Shown here one piece after another: positions 45,388-64,000 of a stretch of DNA of 64,000 bases. Positions within the stretch are counted from its first letter, which is position 1. Each line of letters begins with the position of its first letter. The position numbers were made by a program, and so were the translations under genes. The stretch is taken from positions 29,512,001 through 29,576,000 of the forward strand of contig OZ017797.1 in assembly GCA_963969395.1 (NCBI GenBank). Reading direction: 5' to 3'. The notes beneath the pieces were generated by a model that saw only the letters and a program-made list of their open reading frames with translations, was not told the DNA's origin and ran no database searches. Origin of the DNA: Pseudoscleropodium purum (taxonomy: Eukaryota > Streptophyta > Bryopsida > Hypnales > Brachytheciaceae).

Positions 45388-48031
45388 CTAATGAACGGGA
45401 AGGCCATGATTTATCAAGGTCTCTGCAATAATCTTCCTAGACTGGTCACAAAGCTCATCAGCATTTTTGCTACGGATGGGTGGATGCACTATCATTTTAA
45501 TAAGACCAGGCCTCAGGGTATATTCTAAGCCATTGGGCATGAGCTTGCCTGAGCCTATCAATGTGATCGGTACAACTGGCACGCCTCCCTTGGCTGCCAC
45601 CGAGAATGCTCCTTTCTGCATCAAGTAACCAAATTAACCAAAACACCGTTAGCTCATTCGATATATCCATCGACAACAGCATGCAAAAACTAGAGCTTCC
45701 TTAGGTAAGTCTGAAGAAGGGGATTCATGCAAAAAAATGCTCCAATTTGGCATTTTAAACCATTTGCACTAAAATGAAAATAAAGTCACTCTCCATGATG
45801 ATTGGATTCACCAAATAACCGAATAAGCGCACTGATAAAGCGAGCGACCATGGAATGGATCCTTGAAAAATTATAATCTTTACTTGGAAGTTGCTTACTT
45901 TGAAAGATGACAACGCTCCATCGGTTGTCCTTGTTCCCTCGGGAAAAAACAGAAGAGACACGCCTTCTTTGACCAGCCTCATGCAAGTCTTCAGACATTC
46001 CTGAAATAAATACCACAACGTTACAGGGACGTCTTCAATAGACACGCAAAAATTCAAGCACACTGGTTAGCTTTAAAAAAAAGGAATCAGATACTTAGAA
46101 ATTGACCTGACCTCCCACTCTCACCACTGTATCCGCATCTAGTACCAAAGATGGAGCGATCTCTAATTGTGCAGATAAGAAGGGTAATATCAGTTGCTAC
46201 ATCACGTGACGGATCACCTGCTTGCGCTAGGAGGTTGCATATAGTTCCAAATAATTTAACATCAACACTATGAGCGTCGTACTCACTCCAGGAAAACTAG
46301 AGAGACACCGACTGAGAGTATAAAGCACAGTCTTAATCGAAAAGGAACTCACCATTTGACTCCTTTTGTCCATGCGCTTCAGAGGGATGTGGCCAGTCAG
46401 GTACATCGACCAACCGATAATCGGAATGAGGAAATTGCTAGTCTTGCTGATGAACTTGAATGGTCGTCCCAACTGAAACAGTGTGTAAATATCCAGAAAA
46501 CTTTGATGATTGGCCACATACACTGCACCCTCATCAGCCGCGGGAAGATTCTCCCAACCTTCAATTTCAGTCTTGTAAAATAAGGAAGTTGTCACATTTG
46601 CCCACAGCTGTCACCACAAGAAACAAAAGCACCATGAATTCCCCCTACTGGACGTCCGAAATTTTCAGTTCTTCACATGCAAACGGCACTAAGTTAGAGA
46701 AAGTCAAGTTGTATGCCATTCAGTCAAGGTAAGAATAAGACGGTCGCTCACAAGTATCAAGGAACTTAGAACTCTGACATCCAAAAGAAGGCAGAGAACT
46801 AACCTTATTTACAAGGTGCTGAGCCCTCCTGCGCTGCTTGTCGAATAAAAGTACAAAGGGCTGAATAACCAGCATCACTACGAACAATGGAACAGCTAAA
46901 GTAAGTGTTGTCAGGTAGAAGACGATTGCCCGCACTCTTTGAGATAGAGTGACATCTGTGAAAATAAAAAACACAGTCAGCGGTTCCATGGTCCGGCAGT
47001 CCACCAAATCCATTGCAATGCCGTGCACGCAGGAAAGGATAAGACGAAGTCACCGATCGGGTATTCTCAATGTGAGTGGACAGTCACGAGGCAATTGATC
47101 ATGGGCATCAGTGTGCAAATCCAATCTCACAATCCAAGCAGAGAAAGATGTCTCACCGTCTCCAGTCTACCTGAAGCAGAAGGAATCTTTGCATCGGGTT
47201 CAAATGCAGGTCCCTGTGCTGAGGATGCTGCTGCGGCAGCTTCACACCTGATTCCTTCTCTGCAATTTCGTTTTTGCCAAACTCTTCCGCGAACAAGAGA
47301 CCCCTTCTGATCAGCTCCTAATACAAGACAGCCTTGCAGCATCGAAAAGCTACTGCTCACGGTGCGATATCCTGCTCCTGACAGTATGTAACACCATGAG
47401 CCTGGGAATTGAACATAAAAACAACCGGATCCAAATAAGAGTCGCTACGTCTACGTGATGGCACGGGGACCCCTAAACACACTTAGTCTATCACTCTGAA
47501 TTGTGAATCGTGTCATTGAATTTCGATAGAAAAAAAGAGAATCGGATTCAAATGCAGCAGCTAGGGACACGCAAAATTGCACGGGACCCCAAAGACCGGA
47601 AATGCAGCTGGCATACATCATCACAGTCAATATATACAGATTGACAAAGAAGCCATCTTACAACGTCTACCAAAAGAATCCTTGAACCTTCATAACTTTC
47701 GCATAGGCTATCCAAAACCACGTATTCTTCAGTTGCGATGAATACTCATTCGCCAACGAAAACATAAAATTTTCACTAGACTAGTTATGGGAACTATTCT
47801 CAGCAGAAAAAGTAGAAACCCACCTTAATCGACAAAAAGCAACAGAAGGAAAATTTCACCTGGGTCGGCAGAAAACCGTCGGGACACGCGCAATATAGAA
47901 TCCATACGGGAAGACCCAGCCAAACCCCGCACCGGAACAGAGCCTGCTTGGTGCAGCTTACAAGTTCTCAAAACCGTCGGAGGACGCACAATTCCGGGAG
48001 CTTGCTTCCCGGACATGCTGACGACCATCAT
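45388..48031 (-). CDS. LPAT1: Plastidial 1-acyl-glycerol-3-phosphate acyltransferase (LPAT1 type)
   Basis: Transfers an acyl group to lysophosphatidic acid to make phosphatidic acid, in the plastid branch of glycerolipid synthesis. Exons (minus): 47860-48031, 47171-47377, 46804-46955, 46353-46607, 45899-46000, 45388-45615; introns are GT-AG, phases agree, 371 residues (Arabidopsis plastid enzyme about 356). The acyltransferase blocks are in order: NHQSFLD with the catalytic His211/Asp216, a GWSMYLTGHIPLKR block, FFPEGTRTTDG (about 280-290) and VPVVPITLIGSG (about 308-319). A hydrophobic segment at about 130-155 precedes them. The first ~100 residues are rich in Ser, Arg and Ala and poor in acids, fitting a chloroplast transit peptide. 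The start is the first of two adjacent ATGs (48029-48031); another in-frame Met is four codons on. All key residues are present. Confidence 0.93.
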
Positions 48032-50124
48032 TGTACCAAAATCCTTCCCAAAACCCCAGTGCAGGGAATTCAAACCACAAACTCCTTCCGTTCCCCAAAG
48101 CCCTGTTCTTCACAACAAGCCCAGATCACGCACATAATGCACGTACAACGCAAAACAGAGGATTCCGCCTAAGAGTGCAAAGTTTTCTTCACCAGATAAG
48201 CCTCCCAACTCTGGATTAGGGTTTTATTAAGGCGCTGCTAGTATGTAGCCCTCACATAGATTTTTAAAACTCTGAGTGGTGGTCAGCGATTGGCTGGCAC
48301 GAGAAGGTGATAATCTACCAGCAGGAGAGATGGTATGGAATTCGGTACATATGTTCACTTATTAGTAGATTTAGTAGATGAGGAAGTCAAGTGCCGAAAT
48401 AAGCGACGGCATGATTCTAATGCTGGCCCCTATCCAGATTGGAGGGCGAAGATGTTTCCACCGTTCATCGGACGGTCGGAGAAGTGCTAAGGAAGCTAGG
48501 CAACCGTTCTACCGTTGTAGCTACCGTACCCCCCAGATCCCCTTACGTTTTAATCAAATGTTACAAAACAAAAATTACAATGTAAGTAAAACTCTTGCAA
48601 GAAAATTCATGATAAGAAAATCCTTTTGCATATTTAATTATTTATTATTATGATGATGATAAAATCATAGAATCCATTGGCAAGGCTTCAAGGTCTATAG
48701 AAACTTCCTGGGGTTGGAGAAGGTGAATCAAAATATTATATGTGAAACTTCAAGTTGCATTGTATGAAGGCCAACGTTTCAACTTTATGTCTCAAATTTT
48801 CTCATGTACAATATCATTTGGGAAGTGTATGTCAAAAATATTAGTCAAAAAGTCAAAATTCCAATACAAACCCCTAAAGTCCCATTATCCCCTTGGAGGA
48901 CAATCAGATTTTGGGGTAGGTTATTGTGACCTCAATTTTTGGTGAATTTTTTTGAAACTTTTCCACTATATAAAAAAATTGATTAGCTTTGTGGGAATAT
49001 AATTTTTATTTCAATTGGTGCATGGGAGCAAAAGTTATACTACAAAAAGCCTAAAACTAAACTCGGCAGGCAATACCGAAAAAATTGCAAAAAATCAAAA
49101 GAAATTCTAATTTCTTTTTTCCCTAAAATGTTATAATTTGTCTACATATAAAGCTTTGATTTGTTCTATTTGGACTAATAATGAGAAAGTAAGGACAATC
49201 TTGTTTTTCGTGCAATTTCAACATCTTTTAAAAAAAATAACTTGTAGATTTCATTTTCAAATGTAATTTCCACAATTTTTCACAATTTTTTTGAGAGTGT
49301 TGTGTTTGCTTGCTAAAACAGTCTCACCATTGGGATTATTGTCTTTCAATTCCATCTTGGAGCTATCAACAATTTGTTTGTTTTTTCAATCTTGGACCTA
49401 CTTCTACTTAACAATTTTTTAAAGAATGAAAATTAAGTTAATTTTTTTTTATTAGACTTTCAACTCAATTCTTCCACATAAATTTTTTTAATTCAAAGTT
49501 TGTACTGCAAAAAAATTTCACAAATGGTAGTCAAAGTCCTATAAAATTACAAGCCAGTGTTCAAAAAAACTTTCTTTTTCAACTTTGAATGTTATATCTT
49601 CATAAAATTTTTACTACATGAGCTAAGACAAGTGAAGTACAAGATACTTCAGTTAGATTCTAAATTTGTTTTGGTTGTTTCCTTGGATGAACGCAACAAA
49701 AATGGTAGGTTTGAATGGTTTTTTATGTAAAAATGACCTTGGGATTGTAGGGGGGTAATCCTTGAAGTTTCTTGACTATATTTTTATTAAAAACGCTCCA
49801 AAACTATTATTTCTAATACTAGTACCAAATTTTAGGAAAAAGAACATTTTTGGACACATGTCATTACAAGATCTTGTAGTACACTAGTTTCAAAAGATGT
49901 ACAAATTTTTTTTAGGTAATTTCATTGTATGGATTTCAAGATATTAGCGTTTGAATTCATATACATTCTTTTTTGGCCTTTAAAAAAACTAAGCAGCTAC
50001 ACTTTATAAGGTCACATTTGTATGAAAAAATGTCGAAAATGGTAGTGCTTCTATAGATTCATTCTTCAAGGCAAGTTGCCAACATGCTTGAAAATTTTCA
50101 AATCATTTGGAATTGTACAATGTA
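48032..50124. other. LPAT upstream region, then AT-rich spacer
   Basis: 48032-48540 has balanced composition and probably holds the LPAT promoter and leader. From 48541 the sequence becomes AT-rich with no gene signal. Confidence 0.5.
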
Positions 50125-50670
50125 AGGTAAACCTACCTATGACAGGCAGAATGGCTGATCTGTCCTATTGCCATTGACAAAAAAAATCTGATTTTTTTTT
50201 GTACAAAGACAAATGTGAGAAATGAAGGAAGCAACTAGAATTTTATTTTTTCGACAAAATATGAATTTTTTGTGAATTTTCGAAGTTTGCTGTCCAGTTT
50301 GCCCAAAAAAGTTTGTAGACTACCTCAAATCAACAGAAAAGTGTTTCCATGATGGTCATCTTACCACCCAAAGCAGTCATAACATTCTTTAACATGGTTA
50401 CAAGATTTCCTAACATGGATATGACATAAAGAAATTAAAAAATAACTTTTTACTAACAGTTTACACTAGAAAGGTGTCAATGTTCTATCACAGTTATTAA
50501 TAACTCCATAACCATATTCCAAGGCTTTGATGACAACTAAAAATCAACCTAATGTAGTCTTAATTCTATTTTTAAGAAAAAGTTTCTCATGGGTTGATGG
50601 AAGAGTGTAATGGGGGAGTTCCCTAGGTGCCTGTCATGGGTGATTTGCCTGTCATAGGCAGGTTTACCTT
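50125..50670 (+). mobile_element. Candidate small TIR element (~546 bp)
   Basis: The 24-25-base ends AGGTAAACCTACCTATGACAG... (50125-50148) and their inverted match at 50646-50670 differ at one position, and TA stands outside both. The inner right end repeats CCTGTCAT twice. There is no ORF, AT content is high and the size is MITE-like. TA as duplication would suggest a Tc1/mariner-type mover, but a 2-base match proves little. Confidence 0.55.
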
Positions 50671-50714
50671 ATAAGAAAAAAAAGTAAGTAGTAAAAGTAG
50701 AAATTGATTGAAAA

Positions 50715-50995
50715 TACTAAATTGTTAAGAATTTTGATATGGAATTGAAAAATGTCAATCCCAATGATTGTACTATATTGTTGTAATAAATGATCTACAT
50801 CCTATGATTTTATTTTTTCAAAATTTTTTGAAAGTTGAATTAAATAAAAAACTTCAAAGTTTATTTTGGAATAGAGAATCTATAACTCCCTACAAATTAA
50901 AACTCTTCATATTTTTCATTTCATTAATCAAAATAAAATGATTAAAAGCTTTCCACATATATATAAATCTAGAAAACCATTTTCAAATTTTGTTT
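50715..50995 (+). repeat. Dispersed AT-rich repeat R2
   Basis: It matches 62795-63065 in reverse orientation at roughly 80% by eye, with shared phrases such as GGAATTGAAAAATG, CTTCAAAGTTTATTTT and ATGATTAAAAGCTTT. Weaker similarity may extend to 51220. Class unknown. Confidence 0.7.
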
Positions 50996-52337
50996 TTGAA
51001 AAAAGTGATTTTTTTATTTGATTAGGCTACCTAGCCAATAAAAAAAAATACTTATCAAACAATAACTTTTTACCATTGATTTAGTTAAAAGTTAATAAAA
51101 CTTTTGGCCTAAAAAGGAAAACCTTATTTTTATGTTGTGTGAAAATTCAAAGCAAAATAAAAATAAAAATTCTATTTATAATCAGCTGCCCTAAATTGCT
51201 ATGTTGCTAAAAAAACATAATTTTGACGTTTAAAGGTTAAAGAATTTTCTAAATATAAGAACACAAAAAATGCTTGATTTACAATTCTTCTTCTCAAACT
51301 ACATATACAAAATCATAGATATATGGGACTTAGAACCCTCAATTTTTGCTAAATCTAAGCTTTAAATCCCAATTGCTTGATTTCTATACTTCCAAAAAGT
51401 TTTGCCATACAAGCATTTTTGAGTGCAATAGATCTTGGACCCTAAGACATAGTAAGAACCAATTTTAGCTTTTCACCACTCAAATTGTGATAATTCAATA
51501 GATTTTGGGACATACTAAAGATCAACTTCTAATTGATAAATGTTATAAATAAGACTTTTCATCATTAATCTTAATCTTATAACAATGCTCCAAACTAAAA
51601 GCATCCTTTTAGTTTTTTTGGACACTTTTAGTATGTAATTATTATTACTTACAATACTAGTTTAGATAGATCACAAGACCAAGTTAGGTTGCCCAAATAC
51701 ACATGCTTATCATAAGTGTAGGATAATTTAAGCACTTTTTTTGCCAAATATTTATTTTTTTTCCAGAAAACCAGGTTTGACAAATGCTATAAATATTAGA
51801 TTTCCTGATTCTTATTTTCACCATAAATTTTTTACATAATAAATAATTTGTCTTCAAATTTAGCATCTATTTTTAATTTATAATTAAAGAAAACGAGATA
51901 ATCCAATTCTCAACACCACGTCAGCAGTGGTCCTCAATCTACACTAAATGCTACAGTTCAATACAAGCTCCTTGATTGGCCATGACCCTGAAATACTGAC
52001 GTATTCAACTAACTCACGATAGTAAGTTACGAAGTCCCAGCCAAAACTCACTACCTTACTAAATGATGACGGGTCGTGACAAGAGCGTTGTGGGCCAGCC
52101 CAACGTGACGGCAGAGTGAGCAAGCAAGCAAAAAAAGGCCATCGTCAGTAGTGCGGAGCGAAGCTTACTCATAAGAAGGTGGCGTGTCTTGCCGAATTCC
52201 CCTTCGCATTACTTCACCGAATCCGTCGATTTCTCCTTTCAATTGCGCCACATTCCACGCCGAGAGGCTCAAATCTCACGTCGAGAGGTCCAAATTTCAA
52301 GCCGGGAGGTGCCAAGTTGTTGCGGATTTGGTCTGCC
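50996..52337. other. AT-rich spacer and MFP promoter/leader
   Basis: It is AT-rich to about 51890. After that the composition is balanced, with the likely promoter and 5' UTR of the MFP gene. An in-frame GTG-initiated extension back to 52179 exists, but the first ATG at 52338 is the better start by comparison with the family. Confidence 0.5.
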
Positions 52338-60596
<8,259 letters not shown>

Positions 60597-62794
60597 GCTC
60601 GGTCGTGCACTAGTTAGCAGCCTCGGTCATACATGTTCAGGACACAGAAAGGTCCCTTGAGGATACATTGGTACAAATATTGAGCACCTAGTTAGACAAC
60701 TAAGCCGATTATTAACTTTGACCGTATCCTAATCGGTGGTGTAATGCTTCTATTTTTTAAATACGCTGGCAATAGGTTGTTGGCAGGCGCCTTGTTTGAT
60801 TGTCATGTTTAATCTAAAGCTAACTTAGTTGTGTGGCTTGCATCTTATTATATCATTAAAGTCTGGCTAAACCCTAATGGCCCAAGGAACCAGAATGTGG
60901 CCTGCTGCTTTGGGCACTCCGCCACTTGGTGCCATTTGGTATTGGTGTACATAATTTTTCCTGAAACCTTAACCAATTATTTGGTAACGAGGTGACTTAA
61001 CACCGTGGCATCTGCACTAGTTTGTTAGTTTTTGGAGCGTTAGAGATTTCTGCTTAGAATTTTCAGGTTTTCTTCTTCTTAGAACGACGTGTATTCAAAT
61101 CACCAATTGAAACTTAAACCAAATTCCAATCTTAAAGTAACCCCAAAAATGTCTGAGGCACCAATTTTTGGTGTTGACAAAACTTTGAAGATTAAATATA
61201 ATCTTATCCAATTACCATTTTTAGTAGGGTTTTGAGATGAATTCTTCTTGAAGTCTAGTTTTAGCATCAAAAATCCAATTATGATTATGGTTTTTCTATT
61301 AAAGATTTTGTGCAAGGTTGTCCATTGCAAATCTTGAGTTTTTAGTGTTGAAAGCTCTTGGGAATGAGCCTCAAATATACTAAATCTTGGAGAAAAATCA
61401 CTTTAGAAATTCATTTAATTCTTCAAAGATGTTGCCCCTCATGATTGAGGTAGTCATCAAAATACTTTAATTATTGAACCAATAGGTGTATTTTTTGTTT
61501 CTACAATGAACAATCAAGTCATCCATCGGATGTTTTTCAACCATAGCATTGTTTAAGGGTTAAAAGAAATTGTAGAGCAGATTTTGAAAAGTTGTAAATT
61601 GATTGGAGTTATGCATGTCATTTCCTTTAATCCTTAAAGGATCTTGAGGATGAAAAGTGGTTGATGGATGATTCCACTTGTTCATTGTAGAAACAAAGAA
61701 TGCACCTATTGGTTCAATAATCAAAACATTTTGGTTACTACTTTGGTTATGGGGCTACATTGGCCAAGGATTAACTTCATATTTTTTTATGACTTCAATT
61801 TTAGATTTGACATGTGAAAAGAAGATTGAAAGGCTTTAAATCACTTTCATAGCAAGTACACATTCAGGATCAAACATTATTATCTTTCAATCCATCAAGT
61901 GATATTGTATTGTTGTATTTTCTTTTCCCATGTGATTTCTAACATGTCTAGTTTGAATTTGTACAATTAAAATTTAAAAAATTGATACAATTTATCAATT
62001 TTTTTTTTCAATTTAGAACAAATTTCAAGAAGCTAAAAAATACCCCTTGGAAATTTAATGTTTAACTCCTCCTCCTATACTTAGATAGTTCATTCAGAAA
62101 AAACTAATTCCAATAATTAAAGTAAGTTTTTTGGACACAAAGAGTATAAACTATCAAAAATAAAAAGGTAATTGATTTTTGAAAACTACAATAATTTGGC
62201 AAATAAATCATTAATGCATACTTTTGAGGTTGAAAGGGGGAAAACCTTTCTTTTTGAATTACAATCTCCTAGTTCCTTTTGATTGTCAAAGCCAAATAGT
62301 CCCTATTAATTTCTTGTTAGAAATTGAGAGATTTGGATAAACATCTATATATATGTCAAAAATTAATTAAATAAATTATTTCTAAATATAATATATGTAG
62401 TAGGATTGATTGTTTCTATGAGGCAAAGAAAAGAGCTTGAATATTGCTTCTTTTATCATTAGAAGAAAACCATCCATAGTTCAAAAAGGCTTTGTCCTAA
62501 ATTAGACTAAAAACTAACACAAATTGCTTTGAAACTAAGTAACTTTGTTGCATAAACCCCTGAAGGACTAGCATGCATTTTTTGGCAACATAGCAATTCT
62601 AGACAAGTTGGTGTGAATGAGGATTTTCATATTTTAGGCTAAAATTTTAATTTAATGTGTAGATAAAGAATATCTTTCATATGCACAAAATTTTATGACA
62701 TTAGGAAATATGAGTAAAAGTTATGGCCTAATATGTTATTCTTTTTTGTAAATGGTCAATCTGGGCAAATTCTAAACAAATCATTTAAAAAAAA
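60597..62794. other. MFP 3' flank, then AT-rich spacer
   Basis: 60597-61080 probably holds the 3' UTR and terminator. From there on the sequence is AT-rich without gene signal. Confidence 0.5.
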
Positions 62795-63065
62795 AATTTG
62801 ATATTGATTTTCTAAATTTATATAAACATAAAAAGCTTTTAATCATTCAATTTTGATCAATGAGACGAAAGTTATGATTGAAGAGTTTTGTTTGTGGGTA
62901 GTTATAGATTCTCTATTCTAAAATAAACTTTGAAGTCTTTTATTTAACTCATTTTATAATATTTTTTGAAAAAAATAAAATCGTAGAGTGTAGATTGTTT
63001 ATTACAACATTGCAAGTATTGGGATTGGCATTTTTCAATTCCATAACTAAATTCTTAACAATATT
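62795..63065 (-). repeat. Dispersed repeat R2, inverted copy
   Basis: This is the reverse match of 50715-50995, with several small indels. The two copies flank the MFP gene in opposite orientations. Confidence 0.7.
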
Positions 63066-64000
63066 GTATTTGAATCATTCTCTACATCTTTCTACTTACT
63101 ATATTTTTCCTATTTGTTGTGTGTAGATGGGAATTTACTATAGATGAACTATTGTGAAATTCCTATAGTTTAAGTTCGTTCTCAGGGAGGCTGGATGCTA
63201 TGGATAATCCTAAAGGTAATGAATTTAATCCATTACTCTAGTTCATACACAATTGAAGGGAATGGGAAATATTCACTCTTCACTTACGATAGATATAACT
63301 TAACTTATTATGATTAAACCAAGGTTGGAAACTTATCAATAGCAGGACAATCTATTGAATCAGCTTCACTTGAATCAGCCTCACCAACCGGCTGGTACAG
63401 GTCCTATTGATCTTCTCATTCATCGACCAGCAGCTCCAATTGATTATTTCCGGCACATGTTAATTTTGGCTTTTCTTCCTTCAAATTCTTGCTTTGCATT
63501 TCTACTATAGTAATTCCTTCTTTAGATCCACACACAGGCTTTACATAATTTAACTGATTGCAAAACTTACATTTCTTTCCATTGGTTTTGGACAATTCTC
63601 GTTTTACTTTTAAATCACTCATTATTCTATACTATGGATTTCAAACTACAAAGTCACTTCCACAGAGACTTAATCTCCTAGATGCTATAGATTAACATTC
63701 AGTTCAAAGTATACACTCACAATTGATTCACCATGCAGCACACTCATTCCATTTAACACCAATCACAATTTCCATAATACAATTGAATACGCACATGATT
63801 TAATACAATGGAATACAACACATTCAAAATAGTTTTGCATTATATCTCTGCATACAAATATTACAATTGCTGGCCTCCCATTCCTATCCAACTCCACTCC
63901 GTATCATCTATCGATTCAGTACAGTTCAACAAACTCCAACCAACACTATAGAAAATTAACTCTCACACACCCACAACTATCGCTCACACACTCTGCCGGC
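63066..64000. other. Spacer at the right edge
   Basis: Composition is less AT-rich than at 61-63 kb. Apart from the zinc-knuckle-like frame at 63416-63622, nothing is recognised. It may be part of an element continuing beyond the window. Confidence 0.4.
63416..63622 (-). other. Small frame with a zinc-knuckle-like CX2CX4YX4C motif
   Basis: The 68-codon minus-strand frame contains CKFCNQLNYVKPVC, a CCHC knuckle pattern with Tyr in place of His, followed by Lys/Glu-rich sequence. This may be a remnant of a retroelement gag. No other gag or pol part is recognisable nearby. Confidence 0.3.

Noticed and set aside
52179..52337. N-terminal extension of the MFP protein
   Set aside because: It would need a GTG start, and the extra residues have no counterpart in the family; the ATG at 52338 gives the usual length.

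Overview
This window looks like nuclear DNA of a land plant. Genes have GT-AG introns. One gene encodes a plastid-type lysophosphatidic acid acyltransferase with a transit-peptide-like leader, and another encodes the plant-type peroxisomal multifunctional beta-oxidation protein ending in the PTS1 tripeptide SRL. Spacers are AT-rich and repetitive, with plant-type Ty3/gypsy remains. A large gene whose first exons resemble the centriolar protein CEP295/Ana1 suggests a plant with motile sperm (bryophyte, lycophyte or fern). My impression of a liverwort-like genome rests on memory of similar element-encoded proteins and is weak.

Layout. 1-18 kb is a nest of mobile elements. One family (copies A-D) has TG...CA ends with 9-bp terminal inverted repeats (TGTCGCAGC/GCTGCGACA) and 5-bp target duplications. 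The full length is about 3.3 kb, it carries a TATA box and a 552-residue ORF, and no flanking LTR pair is visible. Copy D (14666-17956) is intact. Copy B (4362-7644) has a nonsense codon. Copy C (9099-10747) has lost about 1.6 kb between short direct repeats. Copy A runs off the left edge. Copies A and B bracket a decayed gypsy gag-pol (348-4361, minus strand), while the end of the same integrase lies at 7645 on the plus strand. The target duplication AAGGG is split between 348-352 (as CCCTT) and 7645-7649. The simplest reading is an inversion between the two oppositely oriented copies. 11-14.6 kb and 18-24 kb hold degenerate tandem and dispersed repeats, a tRNA-type SINE and a broken ORF.

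24.4-35.8 kb (minus strand) is the 15-exon CEP295-like gene, modelled at about 2066 residues with all exon phases agreeing. A 1.3-kb piece of it (exon 9 plus upstream intron) is repeated at 40335-41658 with an early stop. Next to that copy is a plus-strand ORF of unknown function (39585-40328, one in-frame stop) behind a striking triple TATA promoter region near 39.1 kb.

45.4-48.0 kb (minus) is a six-exon plastid LPAT1 (371 residues) and 52.3-60.6 kb (plus) is an 18-exon MFP2/AIM1-type protein (720 residues). They diverge from a 4.3-kb AT-rich spacer with a candidate TIR element. They act at opposite ends of fatty-acid metabolism: phosphatidic acid synthesis in plastids, and fatty-acid breakdown in peroxisomes. 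Nothing in the sequence shows that they are co-regulated. 60.6-64 kb is AT-rich repeat sequence with one small zinc-knuckle-like ORF. I saw no rRNA, functional tRNA, CRISPR or bacterial feature.
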